A DNA stretch of 64,000 nucleotides from Caecitellus pseudoparvulus (GCA_965644315.1 CBFFRQ010000052.1:124001-188000); one strand, 5' to 3'. Numbered from the stretch's first letter, positions 41,651 through 52,258 are shown. Notes: generated by a model from the letters alone, not told the origin. Made by a program: numbers and translations.

Positions 41651-42150
41651 AGTGGGTGATTTGCATTCAAGGTGGTGGTGGGTAAGGCGTCGGGATACCG
41701 ACGGGGCATCATGCCTGTGAAGGGTGTCGGGAGGCAGGCGGGTGCGGAATTGGAACACGCTGCCTGCCTTCGTCAGCTACGGCCTGGCACGCCTCAGTGG
41801 GATAACTAGATTTGAATCAGTGCACACATCTGGTGCTAATGGTTACCTTGCTCATCCATGGTGTGCGGCTCTCACGCATGCGCTCACAGGCACGTACCGT
41901 TGGTGTGGCTGGCTGGCCAGGCGTCAGTTTGTGCTGGTGCTGCGTGTGGCAGCTGGTGAAGAGGAGTGGTGAATGCTCAGCGGTCAACTGTGGAGTCTGC
42001 ATCAAGCTGAAACTGTTGCTGGATTTGAGTGAGGTCGCTTGACTGCGACGGGTGGGCGAGGGGGGGGCACACCCCCCTTCATCGTGCCCCGCACGCCGAG
42101 CGCAATGCACAGAAGTCTGCATTGCGCCACCTCGCCCCACACACGCGCAG
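41651..42150. other. Convergent intergenic region (500 bp)
   Basis: This lies between the 3' ends of the U-box gene (plus) and PWP1 (minus), and is the longest convergent gap in the window. It is locally less GC-rich around 41800-42030 and includes a variant TGCGGAATTGG at 41753. No tRNA, snoRNA boxes or credible ORF were found, though an unrecognised non-coding RNA is possible. Confidence 0.4.
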
Positions 42151-44084
42151 TCACTGCTTGCCAGGGCGGGACTTCTTCTTGCGCCCCCCCCGCTTGCCCC
42201 GCTTGCGCCCGCCGCTCTTGGGCTGCTCCAGAGCCTTGGCCGCCGCCGCTGCCGCCGCCTGGCTCTCAAGCACAGCGTCCACCTCCCGCTGGGCGAAGGC
42301 ACCGTCAGCCCCACGCCTGGAGGGTGCCGCAGCTGCTGCCGTGCCCTGGCTCAGCGCGTGTCCCTCGTGCGCTTGTGCGTCGTCACGGGGGCGCACTGCC
42401 AGGGACGGCACGGCGTGCACGGGCAGCACACGGCCGCTGGCGCCCGGCACCGCCGCCGCGCCAGCTGTGAAGCGCTTGGGCACGGTGGGGGCGTCGCTGG
42501 CAATGTCCCAGATGGCAACCTTGCCCTTGGAGCCGCCGGCAGCGAGGAGCCAGGGCGAGTGCGGGAAGAAGCCTGCCGTGAAGATGTGTCCGATGTCCAT
42601 GGTCTTGGAGGACACGACGGCGGGGGCGGGGGCGCCGTCCTCCCCCGTCGCGCCCAGGTCCCACAGCTTGACCACCTCGTCCTCCCCCGCCGTGGCCAGC
42701 AGGCCCTGCACGCGGGGCGCGAAGGACAGCGACGTGCAGGCGCCCTTGTGTGCCGCCAGCGTCACGAGGGGGCCCTTGGCAGGCGCCCGCACGTCGAAGG
42801 CCAGGACGGCGCCGGCGTCCGTGGACACGGCGATGTGGGAGGCGGAGTGGGGGGACCAGGCCAGGGCCTCGACGTCCCCTGGCAGGGCCATGGAGGCCAC
42901 AGCCCCGGTGGGGTTGCGCGCGTCGGCGACGATGAGGGCGCGGTCGTAGCCGCCCGAGGCCAGGATGCCAGCCTCGGCGGGGTGCCATGCCACAGCCTGC
43001 ACCTTGCCCTTGTGCTTGGTGAAGGTGTGCAGGGCGGTGCCCTTGAGCAGGTCCCACACCTTCACCGTGCAGTCGGCAGAGGAAGAGGCCAGCAGGTTGC
43101 GGTAGGGGGCGTTCCAGGACAGACCCATGACGGCGTCGGTGTGGGAGCCGGGCAGCAGGGCCGCCTTGGGGCCGGGCGCCATGCCGCCCAGAGTCACGGC
43201 GGGCTCCAGGGGGTCCACCGTGTCCAGGGACCACACCTCGATGCCGGGCTTGAAGGTGCCCACTGCCATGAAGCTGCCCACGGGTGCCGAGACGGGGTCC
43301 CGGGACACCGCCGCCTCTGGGCCCACCGGCACGGGGGCGCAGTCTGACCAGGCCAAGGCCAGGGGGAAGGCGGGCAGCGGCACGTCGTGGTGCACGAAGA
43401 AGGCGCCGTCCTCCTCGTTGTACACGTACACCTCCAGGCTGGAGAAGTCCTCCTCCGTGCTGGCCACCACCAGGAAGGCGTCCGTGCCCTTAGCGATGTA
43501 GTCCTCCGCATCCTCCGCATCGTCCTCCTCCAGCCCAGCGCCGGCCCACCCCGCGCCACCAGGGGCGGCCCCTGCCCCCCCCTGCCCCGCCATGTGGGGA
43601 TCGGCAGACGGGTCTGCGTAGAAGAGGTTCCCGCCGTCCATGCCTGGGGCGACGTCCTCCTCCTCTCCGTCGGAGTCCGCCACGCCCGGCGGCAGCGGAA
43701 CGTCCCGGATGGAGGCCAGGGCGGGGTCGGCCAACAGGGCCTCCGCCGCCGCGGCAGTGGAGCTCTTGCCGTCCACTACGGCCTGTGCCTCCTCCTCAGC
43801 CTCCTCGGCGGCGGCCGCGGCCACCTCGCCCTCCAGGTCAGCGCTGTGTGGGGGGGTGGAGCAAGCGTGGCACAGAGCAGGGGGCGCAGTGCTGCGCAGG
43901 GGCACGCACCGTTCGCGCAGGAGCTGGATTTCAGCCAGGGACAGCTCTTGGTGGTGGGGCGTGCGCTTGGTGGCGCCTCGAGGGACCTGTGCAGGGTGTG
44001 CCGGAAGACGTGTGCTGGCTGCCGCAGGCCAGTGCCGAACAGCGGAGCAGGAAGGCGACCCACCCAAGCCAATGCAGAGATCAT
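42151..44084 (-). CDS. PWP1: Periodic tryptophan protein 1 (WD-repeat)
   Basis: Exons 44084-44064, 43986-43910 and 43843-42151 give 596 aa. The 21-nt first exon encodes MISALAW; splicing with gtgggt restores MISALAWVPRGATKRTP, the conserved PWP1 start. PWP1 is a nucleolar WD40 protein involved in rDNA transcription and ribosome assembly. The acidic N-terminal third is followed by repeats such as LLASSSADCTVKVWDLLKG, ILASGGYDRALIVADAR, HIAVSTDAGAVLAFDVR, LLATAGEDEVVKLWDLG and LLAAGGSKGKVAIWDI. The C-terminus has a basic nucleolar-type tail (GGRKRGKRGGRKKKSR). The gene uses a start well downstream of the open frame's first Met at 44232. Confidence 0.92.
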
Positions 44085-44648
44085 CGTGGGTATCAGGTGC
44101 TAGAGAAGACGCCCCTGCACTGGAGGTGCCTGGTCGGCAAAGAGATACGGCACGCAGGCGCAAGGTCAGGCTCGGCTGCCTGTCTGAGCAGCGAAAGGGG
44201 ACGGTGCGGAAAATGAACCCCTCACACAACACGCCGATGCGAGAGGCAAGGCGCTGCTGTGTTCAAACAAGAGCACGGGGTGCGATGGAGGTTGGGCTTG
44301 GGTTGTGGATTTGACGCCGCAATTGCCGCTGGTTCTCACCACCCCTTCCTGCTGTGCCTTGTGCTCGCATGCACTTCCCTGCAAGCTGCCTTGCAGCGTT
44401 GCTGCCGTGGCCCACAATCCAAAAGGGTGGCGCTGTGGGGGCAGCGCTGTGTGGCGTGCAGTGTACTTTGCCAAGGCCTGCTCGGCACCCTTGCACGACG
44501 CGTGCCCCGCCTGTGGATGGGTGTCGCCTCCCGGCGCTCGCGTGCCTTCGTCGGCTGCACCTGCCGCAGCCCGCCCCCTTGCAACAAGGCAGGCACACAG
44601 ACAACACAGGGCGTAGCCGGCAGCTACGCGCCCCCGTTTCGCTGCAAC
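44085..44648. other. Divergent intergenic region (564 bp)
   Basis: This is the promoter space between PWP1 (minus) and a small membrane/RG protein (plus). It contains TGCGGAAA at 44205-44212, about 120 nt upstream of PWP1. Long overlapping frames on both strands (for example 44166-44777 minus) have Cys/Ala/Arg-rich shadow composition and no domain. Confidence 0.45.
44205..44212 (-). promoter_or_regulatory. TTTCCGCA octamer upstream of PWP1
   Basis: This exact octamer (minus-strand reading TTTCCGCA) lies 120 nt before the PWP1 start. The spacing is longer than at other genes, so the evidence is weaker. Confidence 0.3.
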
Positions 44649-45625
44649 ATGGACTGGTTGATGGCAGGGATGATTGCGTTGCTGCCAGTGGCCGCCGTGC
44701 TGGGGCTGCTGCTGTGTGCAGGAGGTGCGTCGCCGCGACACGCCGGAGCGCCACTCAGCTTCCAGCACTGCTGCCAAGCTGGAAGGGCGCGCCCTCGATG
44801 CTTAGAAGAAGCTGGCGCTCCATGATTCGCCTCTTGCCCGCAGATGTGGACATTGAGGGCATGGAGGAAGCCACCCGTGCTGAGAATGCTCGCTTGCAGG
44901 AAGTGATGGCAGCACGTGCTGCAGAGCGGCAGCAGGCTGGACCTGGTCGCGCCCGCCGAGCCACGCTGCAGCCAGGGCACGTACTGCGCATGAACCCCAT
45001 GTTCAACAAGTCCCACGCCTTTGGCGGGCAGTCCTCGGGTGCACAGCACACGACAGTGGCGGTACGGCCCAGCCACTCCGCCACCACCACGCCGCCTGCA
45101 GCTGGCGCCAGCCCTCACCCCCCTGGCGATGGCAGCTCCTCCGACCCTGCCACCGCGCCCTCCAGCGGGCATGTGGAGCCCCTCCCTGCCCAGTCCTCTC
45201 AGAGCCAGCCCCACTCACACGGGGGCAGGCCTGAGGCGCCCTCGCCGTCGCCTGAGAGGGTGCACAGGGAGGGAGGAGACCCGTCCGATGAAGTGGGGGG
45301 CGTGGGGGTGGACGAGGGGGGGGCGTCTGGCGAGGACTCCCCCCCTGCCAGCGCCTCTCGCGAGCACCAGTTCTACGCTGACCTGCGCGCGGCACGGGAG
45401 GCGGAAGCGGCGGCGGCAGCAGCTGAGCGGGAAAGCCGCCTGGCTGCCCTGACGCCAGAGGAGCGGGCGGAGGTGGAGGCAGAGGAGGCGGCTGAGGCCG
45501 CCCGCCAAGCCAAGAAGGACAGGGCGCTGAAGGGGGGGCTCAGCGCGTACGGCAGCTCAGCCGTGCGGCGGGGCCGGGGCCGGGGTCGAGGGCGGGGTCG
45601 AGGGCGGGGTCGAGGGCGCAAGTAG
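44649..45625 (+). CDS. Small TM-anchored protein with RG-repeat C-terminus
   Basis: Exons 44649-44724 and 44844-45625 (119-nt intron gtgcgt...cccgcag, phase 1) give 285 aa. Residues 1-25 are a hydrophobic anchor (MAGMIALLPVAAVLGLLLCA). A polar helix follows (MEEATRAENARLQEVMAARA) and then MNPMFNKSHAFGG. The middle is Ser/Pro/His-rich and disordered. A charged helix (YADLRAAREAEAAAAAAERE, EERAEVEAEEAAEAARQAKK) precedes a terminal (RG)n run, encoded by a G-rich repeat at ~45568-45620. The N-terminal anchor plus juxtamembrane helix recalls small ER membrane proteins such as SelS/VIMP, but there is no real match. The function is unknown. Confidence 0.62.
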
Positions 45626-45858
45626 AGTCGGCCAGGTGTGGCTGTCGCTGTCATGCTGGAGTGAAGTGTTGTGAGTGCGGAGCTGTGCGTGGGCGCGTGT
45701 GGATTCCAGGAGACTTGGGCAGGCTGTTTCTGCCGCAAATCAGCAGTGGGAGCCAATGTACACGCATCTTCATGCACCGTCTGACATGTGGCCCTCTCGC
45801 AGGCTTATGTGGCAAGCCTCGAGCGGCGTTCCGCTCAGCTCTGGACGACACCGCAGGC

Positions 45859-47781
45859 ATGTTGGCCGCGCGGAAATTGGTTCTGCGCAGTGCTGCCACG
45901 GCAGGCTGTCTGCAGCGCTGGTCCACAGCATGCCGCAGACAAGGGCAAGGGGGTGGGAAGCTAAATATGCGTTTGGCGTGCTTGGGTGCCCTGCCTGCAC
46001 CGTTCCCGCCCCCTTCAGCGCGCTGGCTGTCTCTTTCCTCTGGCACATTCCCCGAGCTTGGCTTGAGCGAGGAGGTGCTGGCTGGCTTGCAGGGCATCGC
46101 CACGCCCACAGAAGTGCAGGCCGCAGGCATCCCTGCCATTTTGAGCGGACAGGACACCATCGTGTCCTCTGAGACGGGCAGCGGCAAGACACTGACATAC
46201 CTGCTGCCGCTGGCGCAGCGCCTGGCGCAGGCTGGCTTGGTGGGGCAGGTGCCGCCTGGGACCGACCCGTTCGCACTGGTGCTGGTGCCGACGCAGGAGC
46301 TGGTGTTGCAGCTGCAGCAGGTCATCGCAACGCACTTTCCCGGCACCCTGGCCCCCGCCACACGTGTGGCGCATGGCACAGTGGGCCCAGGCCGCTCGGC
46401 CCCGTGCTCCCTCCTCCTCGCCACGCCCCAGGCGCTGGCCACCAACCTCCCCCCCCGCCGCCTCAAGAACCTGCAAGTGCTGGTGTTGGACGAGGCGGAC
46501 ATGCTGCTGTCAGGGGACTTCCTGCCCCTTGTGCGGGATTCGCTGCTGATGGGGGGGCGGCGGGGAGGGGGGTCCGCCCCCCCCCTCCAGCAGCACATCT
46601 TCGTCGCGGCCACGCTGCCAGACACTGGCAAGAAGGGCACGGCAGCCTTCCTGCGGCAGTTCTTCCGGTCGGCCCAGACAGTGGCCACTGCCGGCCGCCA
46701 CCGGCCGCCCCCCTCGGTGCAGCACAGGAGTGTGGTGGTGGGAGACTGGGCAGCGTGGGGGCGCATGGGGGAGGCGGAGGATGCCGTGCGAGCCCTGGCG
46801 TCGGCAGTGGCGGTGGGGGCGCAGGGGCCAGTGGACACGGCCCCCCGCGTGGCGGAAGACGGTTCCCTGGTGCAGCCGCACTTCGTGGCAGATGCTGGGC
46901 ATTTGCTCGCGGTGGACGACGTCGTGACGCCAGGCCGCCCGGCGGTGGACGCCGCCCCCCTCCCGGCAGACGGCATCCCCCCCTCCCAGGGCCTGGCCAG
47001 CCTGTACCACGCAGCACAAGACGCCAAGGCGCGGTACGAGACACACTTGTTCTCAGAGCGCTGTTCCGCACTGCTCAGTGTGCTGTTGGGTGGGGCAGGA
47101 GGGGGGCCTGCCCTGCACCCCATGCCTGAGGACGGGGTGCCCACAGGGGGTGACGCCGCCCTGGCTGCTGCATCCAGGCATGCTCAGTTGCACCTCCCCG
47201 CCTGGCCCTTCACAGAGGCGGAGGGGGAGGGCGGGGGGGGTGTCCGTGCCACACGCCCCGTGCCCCCTCTTCCCCCTGCTGACACCCCCCTCGACTTGCC
47301 CCCCACCATCGTCTTCTGCGCTTCCAGCCGCACTGTGGGGCGTGTGGTGTCCTTCTTGCGCAGTGTCGCGCCAGGGCTGAGCGTGGAAGGCGTGCACAGC
47401 AAAGTGCCCAGCGCCACACGCGCCACTCGCCTGGCGGCATTTGCGGGCGGTACGTGCAGGGTGCTGGTGGCGACAGACCTGGCGGCACGGGGCTTGGACA
47501 CGGTGAACGCACAGCACATTGTGCAATTCGACACTGCCAGTGACGCAGTGTCGTACTTGCACCGGGTGGGGCGGGTGGGGCGAGTGGGGGGCGCGGCGGC
47601 GGGTCGTGTGACTCACTTGCTCACACCCCACAACGCGCAGCTGGCAGCAGACATCGCTGCTGCCCAGGCCGCAGGGGAGGACCTGGAAGGTGTCTTCTCA
47701 CGGGGACGCAGTTTGCGGCGCAAGCGTCGAAAGGCCGCCGCGAAGGGCACGGCTGCGGGCGGCGCTGACACAGTGCGCTGA
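45859..47781 (+). CDS. DEAD-box RNA helicase, probably mitochondrial
   Basis: Single exon, 640 aa from the ATG at 45859. All core motifs are present: Q-motif region ATPTEVQAAGIPAIL, motif I SSETGSGKT, Ia VPTQELVLQ, Ib ATPQAL, II VLDEADMLL, III AATLP (usually SAT), IV IVFCASSRT, V VATDLAARGLD and VI HRVGRVGR. The N-terminus (MLAARKLVLRSAATAG, then RWSTACRRQ) is basic, Ala/Ser-rich and free of acidic residues, as in mitochondrial or plastid presequences. An insert of roughly 200 residues separates motifs III and IV, much longer than usual. The C-terminus is basic (SLRRKRRKAAAKG). The frame is open from 45661, but the upstream residues look untranslated. Confidence 0.9.
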   Translation: MLAARKLVLRSAATAGCLQRWSTACRRQGQGGGKLNMRLACLGALPAPFPPPSARWLSLSSGTFPELGLSEEVLAGLQGIATPTEVQAAGIPAILSGQDTIVSSETGSGKTLTYLLPLAQRLAQAGLVGQVPPGTDPFALVLVPTQELVLQLQQVIATHFPGTLAPATRVAHGTVGPGRSAPCSLLLATPQALATNLPPRRLKNLQVLVLDEADMLLSGDFLPLVRDSLLMGGRRGGGSAPPLQQHIFVAATLPDTGKKGTAAFLRQFFRSAQTVATAGRHRPPPSVQHRSVVVGDWAAWGRMGEAEDAVRALASAVAVGAQGPVDTAPRVAEDGSLVQPHFVADAGHLLAVDDVVTPGRPAVDAAPLPADGIPPSQGLASLYHAAQDAKARYETHLFSERCSALLSVLLGGAGGGPALHPMPEDGVPTGGDAALAAASRHAQLHLPAWPFTEAEGEGGGGVRATRPVPPLPPADTPLDLPPTIVFCASSRTVGRVVSFLRSVAPGLSVEGVHSKVPSATRATRLAAFAGGTCRVLVATDLAARGLDTVNAQHIVQFDTASDAVSYLHRVGRVGRVGGAAAGRVTHLLTPHNAQLAADIAAAQAAGEDLEGVFSRGRSLRRKRRKAAAKGTAAGGADTVR

Positions 47782-47937
47782 GCACAGCAGCGTCAGGCGG
47801 CGGTCGCGGACACTTTCCACTCCCCAACGCACCCCGAAACCACACCGCGCGGTCGCTGTGCCCTGCCACTGTGCAAAGGACAGTCCACATCCACACACGC
47901 TCTCAGTGTGTTGCTCCACCTCGTCGCCTGCTCCAGA

Positions 47938-50819
47938 ATGGCAAGTTCACAGGACGGCGCAGCAGCCGAACAATCCAGTTGGGTGTGTGCCCGTGCGGCG
48001 CTCCCGCCCCCCGCCACGTCCCCTGTCACAGCCCCACATGACGCCACACACCCAGCTCTCTGTGGACAATTGGCAGGCGTGGGCGGTCGCGGCTGCCGTG
48101 GTGGCAGCGCCGTTCGCAGTGGCCGCAGCCAAGGACGCGGCTGTGCAAGCCAGCATCCAGCACACGGCCACGGCGGCGAAGCCCTCCACACTGGCCCTAG
48201 CCGTGTTGAAGTACGGCTCGGCGAAATTTGAGCCCCTCTTCGCGTACGAAGGCAAGCTGGCTCGCCTGCCAGTGCCCTCTCTGGAGGAGACACAGGGGCG
48301 GTATTTGGCAGGCATCAAGGCGCTGTGCGCGACTCCCGAGGAGTTTGCGCAGGCCAAGGAGCAGGCGGTGCAGTTTTTCCAGTCGGACATTGCGAAACAG
48401 CTGCAGAAGACGCTGCTGTCACGCGCAGCATCGTCCCGGAACTGGCTGGCTGAGTGGTGCGTGCGCAGGGTGTGCTGCGGGTTGAATTGCGCTCCAATTT
48501 CCGACACGGCAACCCACACCCGCCTCGCCCGCAGGTGGCTGCAGTTCGCGTACTTGTACGGCCGAGACCCGCTCGTCATCAACGTCAGCTTTGGCACCAC
48601 GAGCAACTACTGGAGGGGCCTCCTCACGCCCGTCGGCGACCAAGCCCTTCGCGCCGCCGGGCTCATCGTGGGCGCTCTGGACTTCCGGCGCCGCATCCTG
48701 ACGCAGGACGTGCCTGTGCTCAAGGCTGGCGGCGTCGTGCCGGTGGACATGTCTGGCTACAAGTGCGTGCTGGGCGCTGCCTTGTCCTGCCTCCCCTCCC
48801 CCACCTGGACCACGCACCCCCCCTCCTTCCCCCCTCACAGGTACATCTTCGGCACCACGCGTGTGCCCGGGGAGACGGTGGACAGCCTGGTCACCCATGA
48901 CGCCCCAGGTCTCACCGGCACGGCCCACATCCTCGTCGTCAGGGGCAGCGCCTACTGGACAGTGGCCGTGCAGGAGGGCAGCTGGACCGCCACCGTGCCT
49001 GAGCTGCACAGCGCCCTGCAGCACATTATCGACACCACTGACGCTCAGGAGGGGGGGGCCTTCGCCGACCCCCCCATGGCCTTGCTGACCACCGACAGCC
49101 GTGACCGCTGGGCAGCAGCCCGGAGCACCCTGCGCAAGTCAACCCTCAACGCAGCATCTCTGGCCAGCATCGAGCAGGCGCAGATGTGTGTGATCCTGCA
49201 CGAGGGGGGGGACGACACCCCCCTTGCCGACGGCGCAGACTTGGGCCAGGGCGTGCACGGCATGTCCCCGCCCCTCCTCAACAGCGCCATGAAGCAGTTC
49301 TGGGCAGACGGAGGGGACGGCCGGCGGCACTGGTACGACAAGTCCCTCGGCGTGTACGTGCTGCCCAGCGGCGAGGCGGGCCTGGTGGTGGAGCACTCCT
49401 ACGCGGATGCACCCGTGCCCTCTCACGCATGGGAACACGTCGTCCTGCACGAGGAGCGCCTGGCGGGGGCGGGGTACGCGGAGGTGCTGGGGGGGTCCGC
49501 CGCCCCCCCGCGCCGACCCCCCTGTCACCACCTGCAGTGGGACGTGCCTGGCTGGGATGCCGCTGCCGCTGCGTCCCTAGCACCCCCCTCCTGGACACTC
49601 GTGCAGTCTTCCTCCCTGGGCTGGGCCCCCAAGGAGGGCGTGGAGGGGGGGCTCCCCGCGTGGTGCTCAGGGGAGTGGGATGCCGTGGTGGCACCGGCAC
49701 CCCCCGCCGGTGCTGAAGCCGCAGCTGATGCATCAGAGGAGCATGCACCCAGCGACGGTCAGACGGCTCTGCTGCCCATGCTGCACGGGGCGCGGCGTCG
49801 ATTCGACGCCCTTGTGCGGCGTGTGCACATGCGCACCAAGGTGGTGACGTGGCTGGGCAAGAGCAGTTTGAAGGCGTTCCGCATGTCCCCTGATGCATTT
49901 GCCCAGCAAGTGCTCCAGCTGGCCTCCCTGGCCTTCCACGGCGAAGTCGTCCTCACGTACGAGTCCGCCTCCACACGCGCGTTTGAGTGCGGTCGCACGG
50001 AGACCATTCGGTCAGCCACAACGGAAGCACGCACGGCAGCAGAGGCCATTCTTGCCGCCGTGCTCCGCGGGGAGGACCACATCTCCACCGGGCTGCCTGG
50101 TGAAGGGAGCAAAGCCGCCCCCGTCACGGCACCCCAACTGCGCGCTGCCGTCGCCACGCTTCAGCGGCACAACCAGTGGACGGGCACAGCGCCAGCAACG
50201 GGGGAAGCCGTGCCGACTCTGCGCGAGCAGCTGCAGCGTGCAGTGAAGACGCACTCTGCCCTCACCCGCGCAGCCATGCGGGGGGAGGGCGTGGACCGCC
50301 ACGTTCTCGGCTTGAAGCTGGCCGCCCTGACCACCGGCACTGCCTTGCCGGCATTCTTCACGTCCCCAGCCACACACGCGGCCGATGGCTTCCGCCTCAG
50401 CACGTCCCAGACGCCCCTCGTGGTGGAAGCCATCACCAAGGGCTCGCCCATGCACAAGCCCGACCTGGACCAGCTCAAAGACGTGCGTTGCTCGTCGCGC
50501 AGGCACCGCAGCGACTCACCCACCCGCAACTCGGCCTCCACTGCTCCCTCATCACAGGTATCCCTGGGGGGTGGCTTTGGCGCCATCACCGACCCCGGCG
50601 TCGGCGTCGCGTACTTCATTCAGCCCGAAGCCATGTACTTCCACATCGCGACGCGCAGTGACACTCCGGCAGTGCGTGCATGCCCCGCACGCTCACCCCC
50701 TGGCCCGCCACCGCATGTCACCCCCCCCCCTCCATGCCGTACAGTTGGATTGTGTTCGGTTTGAGGAGTGCTTGAGCAGTGCCCTGGTGGTGCTGTCCGC
50801 CATCGCACAGTCTGCGTGA
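47938..50819 (+). CDS. Carnitine/choline O-acyltransferase
   Basis: Six exons (47938-47982, 48056-48456, 48535-48762, 48841-50482, 50558-50671, 50745-50819) give 834 aa. Family signatures in order are LARLPVPSLEETQGRYL, the Trp pair of EWWLQFAYL (rebuilt across intron 2), YKYIFGTTRVPG (across intron 3), HWYDKSLGVYVLPSG, the catalytic His in VVEHSYADAPVPSH, FRMSPDAFAQQVLQLASLAF, LTYESASTRAFECGRTETIR, LSTSQTP and GGGFGAITDPGVGVAYFI. These enzymes transfer acyl groups between CoA and carnitine in mitochondria or peroxisomes. A hydrophobic N-terminal segment (WAVAAAVVAAPFAVAAA) could be a membrane anchor, as in CPT-type enzymes. The acyl-chain preference is not readable. A ~100-residue insert follows the catalytic region. 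Confidence 0.88.
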
Positions 50820-51307
50820 AAGCTGCGCTGAATGCAGAGTATTGACTCAGCCAAACCCACACCACCCAGAGCACAGCCGGCAACCAGCCCTATCCCTGTA
50901 CACACGTGTTGTGCTTGTCTTGACCAGCCGTTCATCGGCTCGGGCGGTTGTGGCTTGGCATTCTGCGCTCGGCGTGGTGAGCACCCATCGCTCTCAATGG
51001 CTTCAACTCTTCGGTCTTCGCTGGGCTCTGTGTCAGCCGATGTCAAGGGGATACGTAAGAGCATTTCTCAGGGGCTCAAGGAAGGCGCGCAGCACATCAC
51101 CGGCAAGACCAGCAAGCGGCAGGGGCTGTACAAGAAGCACTTGCTTGATGGTGCGGAACTTAAGCGCTTGAGTCACGCATGCGAGGCTGCCCGCTTGACG
51201 GACGCCACAATGGCCCTCTGCTGGCCCGCACTGCAGGGACACGGTGGTGGGGAGGGACGTTCGTCCAAGACCTGTGGGTGAACTTCAAGAACAACCACCC
51301 GCTCTTC
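50360..51307. repeat. Tandem duplication, copy 1 (~950 bp)
   Basis: This copy spans the 3' end of the acyltransferase gene (end of exon 4, exons 5 and 6), the 177-bp intergenic gap, and the start of the next gene up to NNHPLF in its second exon. It is followed directly by copy 2 with only scattered differences. Confidence 0.93.
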
Positions 51308-51772
51308 ACTTCCCCAGAGACGCACGCGGCCGATGGCTTCCGCCTCAGCACGTCCCAGACACCCCTCGTGGTGGAAGCCATCACCAAGGGTTCGCCCATG
51401 TACAAGCCCGACCTGGACCAGCTCAAAGACGTGCGTTACTCGTCGCGCATGCACCGCAGTGACTTGCCCACCCGCAACACCCCCCCCCGCTGCTCCCTCA
51501 TCACAGGTATCCCTGGGGGGCGGCTTTGGTGCCATCACCGACCCTGGCGTCGGCGTTGCGTACTTCATTCAGCCCGAAGCCATGTACTTCCACGTCGCGA
51601 CGCGCAGTGACACTCCGGCAGTGCGTGCATGCCCCGCACGCCCACCCCCTTGCGCACCCAAGCACCTTTGCCCTGTGTGCCCCTCCACGCCACGCAGTTG
51701 GATTGTGTTCGGTTTGAGGAGTGCTTGAGCAGTGCCCTGGTGGTGCTGTCCGCCATCGCGCAGTCTGCGTGA
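50997..51772 (+). CDS. Chimeric gene: membrane-protein N-terminus fused in frame to carnitine acyltransferase C-terminus
   Basis: The tandem duplication placed the 5' part of the downstream membrane-protein gene (with its upstream region) ahead of a second copy of the acyltransferase 3' part. With exons 50997-51171, 51237-51430, 51507-51620 and 51698-51772 the product would be 185 aa. It runs MASTLRSSLGSVSADVKG..., WVNFKNNHPLF, then directly TSPETHAADGFRLSTSQTP and GGGFGAITDPGVGVAYFI, ending with the acyltransferase C-terminus. The fusion point is in frame. The sister gene's intron-1 donor is mutated here (GT to GA at 51183), so I used a weak upstream donor (gtcacg at 51172) that restores phase; without it, translation stops at 51281. 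The catalytic His region is absent, so no acyltransferase activity is expected. It may be expressed or a decaying by-product. Confidence 0.5.
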
Positions 51773-52258
51773 GGGCTGCGCCGAATGCAGAATTGTGACC
51801 CGCTCAAACCCCCACCACCCAGAGCACAGCCGGCAACCAGCCCTATCCCTGTACACACGTGTTGTGCTTGTCTTGGCCAGCCGTTCATCGGCTCGGGCGG
51901 TTGTGGCTTGGCATTCTGCGCTCGGCGCAGCGAGCGTCCAGCCCACATGGCCTCAGCGCTGCGGTCTGCCTTGGGCTCTGTGTCAGCCGATGTCAAGGGG
52001 ATGCACAGGGATATTTCTCGGGAGTTCAAGGAGAACAAGCACCACATCACCGGCAAGACCAGCAAGCGGCAGGGGCTGTACAAGAAGCACTTGCTTGATG
52101 GTGCGGAACTTCAGCGCTTGCAGTCGCGCATGCGTGGCTGCCCACTCGCTTGACGCTGCAATGGAGCTCGGTCGCCCCGCACTGCAGGGACACTATGGTG
52201 GGGAGGGACGTTCTTCCAAGACCTGTGGGTGAACTTCAAGAACAACCACCCGCTCTTC
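51308..52258. repeat. Tandem duplication, copy 2 (~950 bp)
   Basis: This is the direct repeat of 50360-51307. The junction carries the short shared sequence TCTTC (present at both ends of the unit: 50355-50359 in the acyltransferase and 52254-52258 in the membrane-protein gene), the signature expected of microhomology-mediated or unequal exchange. By eye I judge identity at about 90% or more. Confidence 0.93.

Noticed and set aside
42052-43347. 431-codon plus-strand frame
   Set aside because: It is antisense to PWP1 with Gly/His/Val-rich shadow composition.
43987-44232. PWP1 start at the open frame's first Met (44232)
   Set aside because: The conserved PWP1 beginning is recovered only by the tiny exon at 44064-44084 spliced to 43986.
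45868-45880. CGCGGAAATTGG near the helicase start as a promoter element
   Set aside because: It lies a few codons inside the chosen coding sequence (ARKLV), so it may be coincidence unless translation starts later.
45651-47144. 497-codon minus-strand frame
   Set aside because: It is antisense to the DEAD-box helicase, which has all core motifs. The minus-strand peptide is Ser/Cys/Arg/Pro-biased.
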